Of a stretch of 64,000 nt of DNA, positions 46,901 through 57,712 are shown in pieces. The notes under the pieces are model-generated. The model worked only from the letters and a program-made list of their open reading frames with translations, did not search any database and was not told the DNA's origin. Source of the stretch: Clavelina lepadiformis. Lineage: Eukaryota > Chordata > Ascidiacea > Aplousobranchia > Clavelinidae. Where the stretch lies: assembly GCF_947623445.1 (NCBI RefSeq), contig NC_135243.1:24932479-24996478 (forward strand), given 5' to 3'. Each line of letters opens with the position of its first letter. Position 1 is the first letter of the stretch. The position numbers and the translations under genes are program-made.

Positions 46901-49900
46901 GTCAGTGGTTCCCAAACTTTATCTACTCGCGTACCATTTTTGTGGTTCATGTAGCGTTCGCGTACCACCTACATTGTAGGTGGTCCGACAAAACTCCAGA
47001 ATTCACAAATAAAAAATGATAAGCAAAATGTTTACTAAAGGCTCGTGAATATTAAACAAAAATTAGTCGAACTTTTACCGCCCTCGCTACAGTGCTACAG
47101 CATAACTAAAGTATTACAAAAACTAACTTCAAGGATTTGTTATGTAGTAATAAACGACGAAATTTTACGCTCTACCTAATTTATGTGAATTAAATTAATG
47201 CCCAAGACAATAAAAGATCTTTTGTGATCGTTTAGTGTGAATTTGATAAGTTGCTCGCGTACCAACTGGAAGACCTTCGTGTACCACTAGTGGTACGCGT
47301 ACCATAGTTTGGGAACCACTGATGTAGGTGGTCTGACAAAACTCCAGAATTCACAAATAAAAAATGATGGGCAAAACATTTAATGAATATCATTGAATGG
47401 GATACTTAAACCCTGAAAATGAAATTAACAAAAACACAATTTTAATGTGATGGATGAAGTTGTTTTTTCTCAACCAGTTGGTCGATGCGAGGAATAACTG
47501 CTGACAGCGCAACGAAAGTCATGTCCAGGCGCAACAAGACGGTTCCGTTTCTTCGATTTGATAGTCACCATAACAGAGAACCCCTGTTCGCATTCCCACG
47601 TAGACGGGAAAATTAATAAGTGGGGAACAGCATGACTGGAGCCAGAAGTTTAAAGGACAACATTCCTGTCTCATCAGCTTGAATGTCTATTAGCTCCTCT
47701 TGTTCCCCGGTTCCCACTGGATCAACATCAGGCACATCGGCTGGTTCAACGAAGAACGGGTTCGTGGAGTAAGCACAGCAAAGTCCGGGAAGTAATGCAT
47801 CAATTCAGTCTTGAGTTGTGAAAGATGACAGACAATTTCTTTGGAAATTTCATCATTGGGTTTGTTCTCCAGGGCATCCATGACTTTGAACATTCCGTAG
47901 CTATTATTCTCAACATTCTTAATCCAGAGGTCCAGCTTCCGAACAAACGCTCCAAGGTTTGAGATAAATTCTGTTACAGTTTGGTTGGGCCCTTGCAACC
48001 ACAGGTTGAAATTGTTTAGGATTTCAAAAATGGCTGCTAAGTAGGCCAACCTCAAAATAGATTCTTTACTCTCCAAGTCTGTTTGAAAATCGTGATTCTT
48101 CTCCTTGCAAAATTGAAGCAGTTCTTCACGCAGCTCGAACAGACGCCTTGTTGCATCACCTCGGGAGAGCCAGCCCACTTCCATATAGTAGAGAAGACAA
48201 GTGTGGACGGAGCTTAAATTGTCACAGAGCCGCTTGAACAACCGAGTATTCAGGGCTGACGATTTAACAAGATTTATATTTGGAGGGAGCACTTTAGCAC
48301 AAAGGGCAAATGTATAAATGAAGCACAATGGTGGTGTGGGGAGACACAGCTTTCATATTGACCGTAAACCCCGATTTTTGGCCAAGCATAGACGGAGCCC
48401 CGTCTGTTGTGCATCCAACCAACTTTCCCCAGTCCAATTCATTAAGTTTGAAAAAATCGTTAACAACAATGAAAATATCCTTTCCTCTTGTTATACTGGG
48501 AAGATCCTGGCTCATAAGTAGCTCCGTCTTGACAGAATTATCTTGCGTAAAGCGAACATACACAAGTAACTGACAGCATTTGGTTACGTCAGTTGACTTG
48601 TCCAGTTGAATTGAAAACCCAAGCTTTGAGGCTAACTCCTGCAATTACTTGGTCGGCAATATCGACTGACATCTCCTCTATTCGATTCTTCACAGTGTTG
48701 TTACAATATCCAGCTATATATCACAGAATATCAATATCTACATATCACAGGGGATAGGGGACCAATATCCAGATTTGCAGCCGCTTCCTCTACGATCACT
48801 TGTCTAACCAAAATCTTCGCCGCCTTAAATTATGAGAGACCCTGCAATTGTATGCGCCTTCAGGTTTTTAGCCACCAGGAGGAAGACTTCGTACAACGCT
48901 TTGACAATGCCCCTTTTCCTCTGGTAAATAAATGGTAAATAGTGCCCCTTTTGTCCAGACGTTGTCCCTTCACGTTCTCGCCAAGTCACTGAAAGTAACT
49001 GGCATCTCGCTCCTTCTTGTTAGCACGATTTGTCTCCAGATGCCGTTTGAGCAGGCTGGGTTTCATTGCTGCATTAGCAAGAGTCTTCATGCATACTACA
49101 CACTGCGGCAGAGACTCTCCTCCATGTTCGATAGCTATGAACCCGTACTTCATATAACCCGGGCTATACTTTCGTTTTGACATGTTACTAAAGGCTCGTG
49201 AATATTAAACAAAATTAGTCGAACTTTTACCGACCTCGCTACAGTGCTACAGCACAACTAACGTATTACAAAAACTGACTTCAAGGATTTATTACGTAGT
49301 AATAAATGACAGTCCATTTCAACACAAAGAAACCCTGTTTTACAATCTAATGCGTCAATACCCTAAGGAATTAGTATTCAGTAGGGAATGTAGCATGAAA
49401 TTTGCTCATGCTCTACTAAATTTCTGTGAATTAAAATATTGCCGACGGCAATAAAAGATGATTTGCGATTGTTTAGTGTGAACTTGATAAGTTGCTCGCG
49501 TACCACCTGGAAGACCTTTGCGTACCACTAGTGGTACGCGTACCATAGTTTGGGAACCACTGCTTTAAACAAATAGAGTCACCACATAACAGACCTTGTG
49601 AGGGAATAGACCAACCCTCTTCGATCGACTTCAAGTCATACAACGGAGAGTCCGACTCAACCTTCGCTGGAGTCATGACTCTGATGTCGGTGTAGTTTGA
49701 TGCCGCTGCTATTTCTTTTGTCGCGTTTGTGACCTTTTCAAAACATTCTTGTTAGATGATTTTTATGGCATTGCAATTAACGTTGAAATTCTCGTTTAAT
49801 GAACCGTCAGAGACCGCTGAGTGTCTGTCACTGATTAACCAGTCAATAGATTTTACTGCTTTAAATAATCAGAGTCAAACACACACGCAGGTATACAATA

Positions 49901-50421
49901 AGATGTTTATGCTTACCATTGACATGGTGAACCGCATGTTGCTCTGTCCACCGCAAATCCAAATGTCGCCAAACAAAACATTTTTAAGAAGTATCCAGCT
50001 GAGCAGACCGTGGTTGTCCTGCACCGCTTGAAACGTGACCGGTCCACCCGCATCGTGTGGTCGAAGAACCACCAACCACACCCCTCGTCCATCTTGGCCT
50101 GCTTTGACCCTCGTTGAGTAAACATCTTGATTCAAAGAAACATTAACAACAGCCCCTACTGTGCCATACCCCCACAATTGAGCTCGGTGTGGCTTCATTT
50201 GAAGAACCATATCCTCTTGAAAGTACGAGGCAAATGAGAAATTGCCATTGGCTGAAATCGGAAATACATGAAGATTCAATGAGTTTGCGAAAAACATTCG
50301 AGCTTAAATGAAACTTTAATTTTTGTTGAAACCATCGCAGAACTTTTCACCCACTTTGACTTGAAGCGTGAGATTGCACAAAACAGAGCAAAGAAACTAA
50401 AGAAAGTTTCAAGAAAATCAT
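43957..50421 (-). CDS. SIAE: Sialate O-acetylesterase, 530 aa
   Basis: SIAE removes O-acetyl groups from sialic acids in lysosomes or the secretory path. Eight minus-strand exons join exactly in frame: 50355-50421, 49917-50251, 49595-49733, 46447-46666, 46239-46342, 46032-46165, 45524-45865 and 43957-44208 (1593 nt; human is 523 aa). A signal peptide (MIFLKLSLVSLLCFVQSHA) precedes FASYFQEDMVLQMKP. The catalytic serine lies in FGDIWICGGQSNM; other family blocks are YFSAVCWLYGRYIYDEIK, PIGLISPNWGGTPVETWSS, GAIWYQGEANTYY and DSPYGAVHPRDKQDVARRL, which carries the catalytic Asp/His. The C-terminus is VVRYAWSLTPCKFKQCSVYN. A hAT transposon (46692-49562) fills most of intron 3, 24 bases from its donor-side duplication. 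Intron 7 uses a GC donor. All catalytic residues are present, so the gene looks functional. Confidence 0.95.
44581..44646. repeat. G-rich tandem repeat in SIAE intron 7
   Basis: Units of 16-24 bp around CATAGGGAGATAAGGGGACA, three copies of unequal length. The G runs lie on the plus strand, antisense to SIAE. Confidence 0.65.
44972..45166. mobile_element. hAT MITE, 195 bp, in SIAE intron 7
   Basis: CAGGGATGTCCAACCT and AGGTTGGACATCCCTG are perfect inverted ends, with GCGTAGGC on both sides (44964-44971, 45167-45174). The interior repeats GCGGCCC. No coding capacity. Confidence 0.9.
46692..46955. repeat. 53-bp tandem array of the hAT left end
   Basis: Five copies of the terminal unit start at 46692, 46744, 46797, 46850 and 46903, each beginning CAGTG(G)TTCCCAAACTTTA and ending TTCATGTAGGT. 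Spacing is 53 bp (52 for the first, which lacks one G). Confidence 0.9.
46903..47321. mobile_element. Nested non-autonomous hAT copy, 419 bp
   Basis: An internal deletion derivative of the surrounding element, in the same direction. It has its own right end (GTTTGGGAACCACTG to 47321) and is flanked by ATGTAGGT (46895-46902, 47322-47329). Its interior (47031-47170) is nearly identical to the right part of the host element (49187-49310), for example CTAAAGGCTCGTGAATATTA. Confidence 0.85.
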
Positions 50422-51775
50422 CTTCTTATTGGTAGCAATAATGCGTTATTGTGTGTTAAGTCCTACATGCTCGCTTTAAACTAAAACAAGAAGTATTAGT
50501 CCAACAGGATTAACATTGCCAATGCAAAAAATTAAAATTTCTTTAGGAAAACAACTTGTTTTAATTTATCTACAAAATACTTGGTTTCATTTTTATCCAA
50601 CACAATGAGAAAAATATTAGCTACGGATCGATAAATCAAATTTCATTACGCAAACTTGAAAATCTAAACTGCTGAGATGAAGACAAAATGTAGGCCTACT
50701 CGTAAAAATGCCTTGATTGGCAACAACTGATTCAGAGACGCATAACGTCAGGAAGTAGTTGAGGAAGTGATTAATCAAACTAAAATTATCAGAGCCGGTG
50801 AAAATATTCAATTGATTTCAAAACATCCAACACAAATCTTCCTTCTCAAATCGCTACAGACACTATCGGACAGACAATCGCTGTTTGGAATGTCGCTCAC
50901 TTGATAACGTCGCTATTATGAAGTCGCCATTATGACAGTCGCTGTTTTGACAGTCGCTATCCTGCCTGGATGCCCATTTGGCTATACACTTCTGCGCCAG
51001 ATGCGACGTATACACACCTAGGCTATTCTCTGACAAATGCTAATTTTTAAACTCACTTCGATCAACGTAGGCCTCCTAACTTCTGACTCCTGCCCGCTCT
51101 AAACCGTTGTTTACATTTCACGGGTCAATGAGCAAAAGGTTGTTGTATGTTGGCTAGAAGCTGATTAACTCGTCATAATAAGCGGATATTATAGCGCACA
51201 GATCGAATGCAGTGTAGAATTCTTGTTTTCGAACATCGGCTTAGCAAATCATGGCATTGCGTGCCGATGACTTCATGTTTTCCGTTTTAAGTCGTGGCAT
51301 AAATGTCGTGCCTGCCTATCCTGCGTGACTTTTTAAACAATTTTGACAATTTTTGACCTAACGCTGTAAATTTGACAAATCTTTCACTTTTTTTGACAAG
51401 TCAAAAAATAATCGTCTTACTCATGACTCGTGACGTAAGTTCGTAACTGTCACAAGACCTAATGTGTCGTAACAATCGCAAGTATTGAAACGTGATTAAA
51501 TGTCACAAATTTTGTCACTTCACTTTACAGCTGCAGTTACCAACGCAATGGTAAAGCGTGCATCAGTGATTGGATTGTTATAAACATCAGGTTTGCAATA
51601 AGCAAAATTGTGAAGATAGATAAATTTTAGTTTTGATGCCAGAGAATATGCCCTTTGAAATAAGATTTCTATGTCATTGCTCTACTTGTATAAAGTTTAG
51701 TTTGTAACGGAAAGTGGGTATATGGCACTTGAACTTGAGACCACCCACTCCACTACAATAATTACTTGTTGAAAT
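50422..51775. other. 5' flank of SIAE, no gene seen
   Basis: About 1.35 kb with a short run of near-repeats of GACAGTCGCT around 50860-50965. No exon seen. The SIAE promoter must lie at its left edge, but no core element stands out. Confidence 0.4.
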
Positions 51776-52100
51776 ATTTATTGCGGGTGATGATATATGA
51801 GTCTCATAAGATCGTTGTCTGCTTTTCTCACCCTCAAATTTAATTGTTCACCTTGATGGCTTATTGTCTTATTTATGAAGATGACAACAAAGTTGACTAT
51901 CTTAACATTGAACTTCTTCAAATTGATTTCAACAATGGTTGCATTGGAATGAAAACTGTAGGCTATATACCGATTATATTGAAGTTTCTTTGAACAAATA
52001 CATTTAGACAAAACATTGGCACAGCAACAGCATAAAGACGTCCATGTTGAAGCGCTTATCTTATAGTGGACTTAATGCATTGAACAACTGTGAATAAGAT
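51776..52100 (-). repeat. Dispersed repeat, 0.3 kb (copy 2)
   Basis: Reverse-complement copy of 28040-28333. An ORF of 77 codons on the minus strand is open here but not in the other copy, which argues against coding. AATAAA follows at its minus-strand 3' end (TTTATT near 51777). Confidence 0.65.
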
Positions 52101-52226
52101 TACACGCAGGATAGACAGGCACGACAATTATGTTACGAATTAAAACGGAAAATATGAAGTCATCGGCACGCAACGCAATGATTCGCAAAGCAGATTTCTG
52201 AAAATAAAAAACTCTACAGTCTACAC

Positions 52227-53076
52227 CAGTGGTTCTTAACCTGGGCGCTACCGCCACCTAGGGGGCGCTTTTGATTTTTAGAGGGGCGGAAATACTCAGG
52301 GGGCGCTATAGGGGGCGTTATATTCAGAAGGTGTAACGATATTTACCTCACTGCAAATTTGCTTTAGTAGTTCTGCTAGATCAAGATCAATGTATACTCT
52401 TGCTTTGTATAGGCCAGTGGTGGTCAAACTGCGGCTCACCGGCATGTTTTTTGTGGCTCTTCTAGTCGAATCGTAAAATTCCAAAAAAATTGCAAAGGCT
52501 ACCAAGAGTACAGTTTATGAACGTTTCTCTCTTTTGCTTTTCTTTATTTAGGCCAGCATTTCGTTTATGACGTAACAGTAGACATAGAATCCGAAGAGTT
52601 AGTTAATTGCAAGTCAACGCAATTTCATTGCTAAGACAGTAAGCTTTAGCTCAGTTCAGTCTACAGAGAAGGGATTCAGTTCGGTCTTGCAACTCTTAAC
52701 TAAGCAGAGAAATAGATTGCAAATAAGTAAAAAGGGTGATCTGAGGCTCTTTTTATCAAATATTGAACCAGATATACTTAAGTTGGCAAGTTCTCACCAG
52801 GCCCAAGGTAGTCATTAAATACATTTTCCTGCTTTTTTAATGTGTATTTTTTTATATCAACCATTCTCTTACTATTTCTGTTATTGTTATTATTACTCTT
52901 ATTAATATATTAAATAATACCGCTTCTCCCAAATACAAGGCAACCGGATTGGTGATTAAGCCGGTCTTTTCACTAAACACTCGTCATTTTTAACACAGCC
53001 CTTTCATTATGGTGGGCAGCGGACTATGGAAACCTCTGAAAAGGGGCGCTGTGTGAAAAAAGGTCAAGAACCACTG
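52227..53076. mobile_element. hAT-type element, 850 bp, composite, with exact TSD
   Basis: The left end CAGTGGTTCTTAACCTGGGC and right end GGTCAAGAACCACTG are flanked by GTCTACAC (52219-52226, 53077-53084). Repeated GGGGGCGC/GGGGCGCT blocks lie near both ends. Inside, at 52413-52445, begins a second hAT-like end (CAGTGGTGGTCAAACTGCGG), so it carries a piece of another hAT family. No intact transposase. Confidence 0.85.
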
Positions 53077-53084
53077 GTCTACAC

Positions 53085-55667
53085 TATATTTGATCTGTAC
53101 GCTATAATATCCCCTTATTATGACAAACCTTTCCTATAGCAGAGAAAGGGACTCTGTGGGCCATAATTCTACTTATTTCGTTATGGTTAGTTTGTACAAG
53201 CTACTGTAAGTTATACTGTACTATGATCAACCATGTAACTTCGGCGAAACTTTTGAAGACAGTGGTCTAAAGTTGGAAAAAATTGCCAGAAAATAACTAT
53301 AAAAACTAGCAGATAATATTTGTAGCAGTAAATACGAAACGAGAGCTGTTTATAAATTAAGGATCACAAAAATACTGCAAGTTATACTAATGCTACTACA
53401 ATTACCATTGCTAAGGTAGCATAACCGTATTTTTACGAATTGTGTTTTATTTTACTATATACTATATCAGCCACCATCGTACTTTTACGAAATAATTAAG
53501 CGTAACAATATCTAGTCAATATGATCTGCAGTCGCTTTATTACGAAACAACCATATTCAAGACAACAATTAGGCTACTACAAAAATAAACATTTAAAGCT
53601 ACATTGATACGAGCATAACAGAATAGATCAGAAAGTCCACTAAACAATCGTAAACAAAAGGATTGTTCTTAAAGGGAAATTTTCCTTATGAGTGCCCTTC
53701 ACAGAAAAGTTACCTAAACAGCTCGGCCGCAATATACTACACCAATGCCACTGGTCACAAGTCCACACTGCCACAAGAATACTCTGTTCGTCAGTTAGTT
53801 CGTGGATTGAACGGTTCGTGGGTTGAATCTTCCGACCACCGTCACGCTCGCTTTACTGTGCCACCGCCGATATTTTACACCGAAAATGCAGTTTTTTAAA
53901 AGCTACCAATGGTAATGTGGTTTTTGTAATGTTGAGATTAAATTTGTGGAAACAAAAGCAATCCCAAGTGTCTGGCTCCTGGTCTCAATCTAATCAGGTC
54001 AAAGATTTCTGTGATCTTTGGCTTTACACAAGGCGTTCATCATATTGTCCGCTAGATGGTGGCAAGACATTTGAGCTTTGACATTTGATAAGGTCATTTG
54101 CCGCTTTACGATATATGAAACAATATACACAGCGTGACGTCATCTTATTATGCCTTAAAAGCTCCATACTAAGAAGACTTGCAAAGGTACAAAATTTTGT
54201 GAAGTAGGCCTACCGACAACCTGACAACCTCTGCTGCGTGTTGACCTTTGTTGCTATATAGGCTACAGTTGCGGCCTTTTCTCGACCAACTGTGCCAGGA
54301 CGACGCATCTTGATAAAAAAGGTTTTGATTTGAAAAAGTTTTTTTTAAGAAAAAAAGTTAAGGTTTGACAACTTTTTTGAAATTTTACAGGTCATTAGAC
54401 CTTGTAACTTTGATAAAGTTCGATTTTGTATTTTGTGAGATATTAACATATTTATATCAAAATGCTGCTTACTACCTTCTATATTGACGTAGTTTTAATT
54501 ATTCGCTTGTTAATATTTGGGTCAGGCTGTCAAAATATATAATTGCTGCTTTCGCGAGAGAGGGGATGGACGTTTTTCTATTCATGGCGGCTCACACAAA
54601 GGCCGCTTTGTCTCTCGTGCTGGGCAGTTGTATGCCGCCCCCTAACGTTGGTTTACTTTCTTGCTTTTCTCTCCCAGATTATATGAATATACATGAAATG
54701 CTTGAGAGGAAATTGACGGAATGGTTTTTAATTCTGCTGCTCGTGGTATATACAGTAGCTGACTGGTGCGCACTAGCGAAGTACAATTTTTGATGTGAAA
54801 GTGTTTTAACGTCAGGAGTTATCCGAGTGTTTTTCGTACCTATAAATAGTCACTGATGGCTAGAACAAGTTAGGAAGTTAATTAGCATTAAAGTAAACAA
54901 TGCTTTACGACTTTATAGAAAAGAAGCGAAGTTATTATAACAAACGTCAATAAATAATTCTTTGTCCAATTAAGACTTTGTTTGTTACATTTGGCGAAAC
55001 ATGACGTTACGTAACCACTTACGAAATTTCTGGAAGGGATCATCGGTTGATCATCGCCAAATTCGGTTGTTCAAAAAGGGTTGTGGCAAGAAAAAGTTTG
55101 AAATCCACGATTTTAGAAAAGGCCGGTTTTAGGATGGCCGCTGAGTGATAAATAGGATCCAGAGCCATAAAGCCGTAAAATCATGGTTCGGAGAAGTCGA
55201 TTTACTCCTGATCTCTTTGTTGCGGTTAGGGTTGAGTTTTCAGGACTGGATTAACAAATTCCGGGATAATTCCGCTGAGAAAATTATTCTGCATTCACCG
55301 CTGCTTAAAACGTATTCCTGTAAATGTGCTGGTTTGAATGAATGCTTTGGTGTGGTGGGCTAAGACCCACTTTGCTCAGTTCTATTCCTAAACCCGACAC
55401 TGAGTATCCCACGCATGGTGGGCAGATTTAGAGCCCCTTAGCCACCGTCCATTTTTACTTGTCTACTTTCAAGTTTGGTTTCTACTTCCACAGCATGATG
55501 GAAATTAATTGTTCGATCTGGAATAATTCATTTTTTTCTGGTCTTGATCAAAGTATTTATGACTCTGCAAGGCATTCATTTCTCCAACTGTGTAATCACC
55601 TTTCTTTTAACTACAGTGATAAATGGAGAAATCGAACATTTACAAGCCTAACTCCTCCAAAAAACAC
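53085..55667. other. Gene-poor region, nothing firmly identified
   Basis: AT-rich with scattered short ORFs of no recognised family. A plus-strand segment at 55140-55680 has several open stretches in a row and could be the degraded 3' end of a mobile element, but no diagnostic motif was found. Confidence 0.4.
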
Positions 55668-55772
55668 AAAATAAAAGGCAGGATATAGTTTGGCACTCTG
55701 AGGGTTAACCTTGTATTTTTCTACACGAGCTTTCGCAAGCATAAGCTTGCTTCTTCATGTGTACTGCGAAAA
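55668..55772 (-). repeat. Dispersed repeat with hairpin (copy 2)
   Basis: Reverse complement of the repeat at 25472-25575, with the same GCAAGCTTATGCTTGCG hairpin and GAGTGCCAAACTATAT. Confidence 0.6.
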
Positions 55773-56094
55773 TCATTATTAAAATAATCATAATTAATTA
55801 TTATCAAAATCAAATCTTTTCGTCGAAATTTGTTACTGCTTGTGCTAAATATAAATTGTGAAATCTTTTTCGCTGTTGCTTTACGAGTGCGTTCATACAA
55901 AAATTTATTTTTGATATGCAGAGTTGACATTTTCAATAAACGTTTGAAAAAACATGTAAAAAACAAACTCTTTGATGTAGTTACTAAGTTATTTCAATCA
56001 CCAGGGTGGATGAATTCAACGCATCACTACTGAAAAGGGCACGAGAGGAAAAATTTATCACAGTAGGCCTACTTGTTTCTTGCAGTCCAAAAAG

Positions 56095-56815
56095 CAGTCC
56101 AAACGTGTGCATTTCCGTTTGGGTGCAATTCCTTGTGAATGCAATTCCGTGAAAGCGTAATTCCTTATGGGTGCAATTCTGTGTGAGTGCAATCCCGTGT
56201 GGATACAACTTCTTGCAGGTACAATTCCTTTTGGATTTAATTCCTTGTGAATACAATTCCGTGGGGGTACAATTCCGTTTGGATTTAATTACTTGTGTGT
56301 GCAATTTCTTGTGAATACAAATCCGTTTGGGTGCAATTCCGTTTGGATGCATCTCCTTGTGAGTGCAATCCCGTGTGGATACAACTTCTTGCAGGTACAA
56401 TTCCTTTTGGATTTAATTCCTTGTGAATACAATTCCGTTTGGGTGCAATTCCGTTTGGATGCAATTCCGTTTGGGTGCAATTCCGTTTGGATGCATCTCC
56501 TTGTGGGTGAAATCTCGTGTGGATACAACTTCTTGCGGGTACAATTCCTTTTGGATTTAATTCCTTGTGAATACAATTCCGTTTGGGTGCAATTCCGTTT
56601 GGATGCAATTCCGTTTGGGTGCAATTCCGTTTGGATGCATCTCCTTGTGGGTGAAATCTCGTGTGGATACAACTTCTTGCGGGTACAATTCCTTTTGGAT
56701 TTAATTCCTTGTGAATACAATTCCGTTTGGATTTAATTCCTTGTGTGTGCGATTTCTTGTGAATACAAATCCGTTTGGATGCGATTCCGTTGTGGGCGAG
56801 ATCTCGTGTGGTTTG
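56095..56815. repeat. 16-bp minisatellite with 144-bp higher-order unit
   Basis: The base unit is GCAATTCCGTTTGG(A/G)T and variants. A nine-unit block of 144 bp is repeated: the marker ATGCATCTCC occurs at 56347, 56491 and 56635. The unit has no stop codon in several frames on either strand, which gives ORFs of 228 codons (minus) and 147 codons (plus) with 48-residue repeats. These ORFs are a by-product of the repeat and are not called as genes. Confidence 0.9.
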
Positions 56816-56939
56816 GGTTGCAATCGCTATGGAACCAAAAATTGGCATGCTGACTATTTTGGCGTAATGGGGAATAATTAACCAGCCAACCAAGCCTGTT
56901 AACACATGGTACGGTCTTCTTATCTTTATCGTCGAACTA

Positions 56940-56993
56940 AAGAAAGTTAGGCCTAGTATACCAGTGCACAACTAGATGACGTCACAATTTGAG
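56940..56993 (+). repeat. Dispersed motif, copy 1
   Basis: GTGCACAACTAGATGACGTC followed by ACAATTTGAGTAGC. The copy at 62385-62425 reads GTGCACAACCAGATGACGTT followed by ACAATTTGAGTAGC. It lies just before the SINE fragment at 57010 and may be its tail. Confidence 0.55.
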
Positions 56994-57009
56994 TAGCGTG
57001 ACAAGTGTC

Positions 57010-57125
57010 GTTAATGTCTTGCCCAAGGGTATTCAGATGGCAAGGCGCCACTGGGTATCGAATACAGAACACGAGCCGCATTTAATGCAAGGCCACAGGC
57101 CAGCGTTCGAACCACTCAGCTACTG
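57010..57125 (-). repeat. tRNA-derived SINE (family A), better copy
   Basis: Minus strand: GGCTCAGTAGCTGAGTGGTT (A box TAGCTGAGTGG), then GCATTAAATGCGGCT, then B box TATTCGATACC and AGTGGCGCC. The anticodon arm region resembles Leu/Ser-type tRNAs. Related to 2735-2825. Confidence 0.65.
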
Positions 57126-57712
57126 AGCCAACTAAAGCCCATAAAACTTTGATCAAATTTGCAAGAAATGCTCGTGTGGTTAACGAAAACAACACCAAAA
57201 GGAAAACCCATCCATGCGGGGAGTGGAATCCTGTTTCTGCAGCCAAAGAGGGGAAAATAAAATATTAGAATAAAAACAGTGACTGTTGTCAATTTTGCCC
57301 AAAGAAGGTCATTAATTATAAAACAATTAGTTTGGAATATTCAGCAACTATAGAGACTAATTGTCATATCAAATTTTACTGATAGTAAAGGCAATAAATT
57401 TTACTCTTCCCAGCTGATTGCAAAGGCAAATAGCTTCCTCCCAATTTGAGTTTTGTGAAGTTGCAATGACTAACATGGTTGGCCAATCTCAAATATTTTA
57501 AGTGCTGTCTTGTGGTTTTGCTGCAATTTGAAAAATGTTGATCATTTATTTTAGTCTTTTGAGTGATTGTTTTAAATGATCCTTTTTTAATGACAGACTG
57601 TACTTTGTTTGCAACTGCGTGTGAAAAATAATGGTTAAAATTAAAAGTTGTTGTTGAATAAATTTAGATGTAAATTGCTCTTTGACACTGTGATTGGATC
57701 TGTCCAGACTGC

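Larger units (their letters stand above)
46692..49562 (-). mobile_element. hAT transposon of ZBED/Charlie type, 2.87 kb, in SIAE intron 3
   Basis: The ends CAGTG(G)TTCCCAAACTTT and, inverted at the right, GTTTGGGAACCACTG are flanked by exact CTTTAAAC (46684-46691, 49563-49570). Minus-strand transposase pieces include a BED finger (48986-49183: MSKRKYSPGYMKYGF, QCVVCMKTL, LLKRHLETN), the catalytic region (48294-48644: LGFSIQLDKSTDVTKCCQLL, LVGCTTDGAPSMLGQKSGF), its continuation (47690-48328: LNTRLFKRLCDNLSSVH, LFELREELLQFCKEKNHDF) and a weak C-terminal dimerisation motif near 47540-47600. The frame breaks several times, so it is not autonomous now. The left end is expanded by 53-bp tandem copies and a nested insertion. 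Confidence 0.9.
56816..57712. other. Spacer upstream of PDF
   Basis: Holds one SINE fragment (57010-57125) and a 45-bp dispersed motif (56940-56990) shared with 62385-62425. No other gene seen. The PDF promoter must lie at its right end. Confidence 0.4.

Noticed and set aside
54566-54793. 75-codon ORF with a hydrophobic C-terminal half
   Set aside because: It is isolated in a gene-poor AT-rich stretch with no supporting evidence.
55140-55680. Possible degraded LINE or transposon 3' end
   Set aside because: Several open stretches but no reverse transcriptase, endonuclease or transposase motif.
56285-56971. Long repetitive ORFs on both strands
   Set aside because: They follow from the stop-free 16-bp repeat, have no start context or splice partner, and are open on both strands.
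57010-57125. Functional tRNA gene on the minus strand
   Set aside because: The A and B boxes are present, but the stems do not pair into a full cloverleaf and a related diverged copy exists at 2735-2825, so it is better called a SINE.
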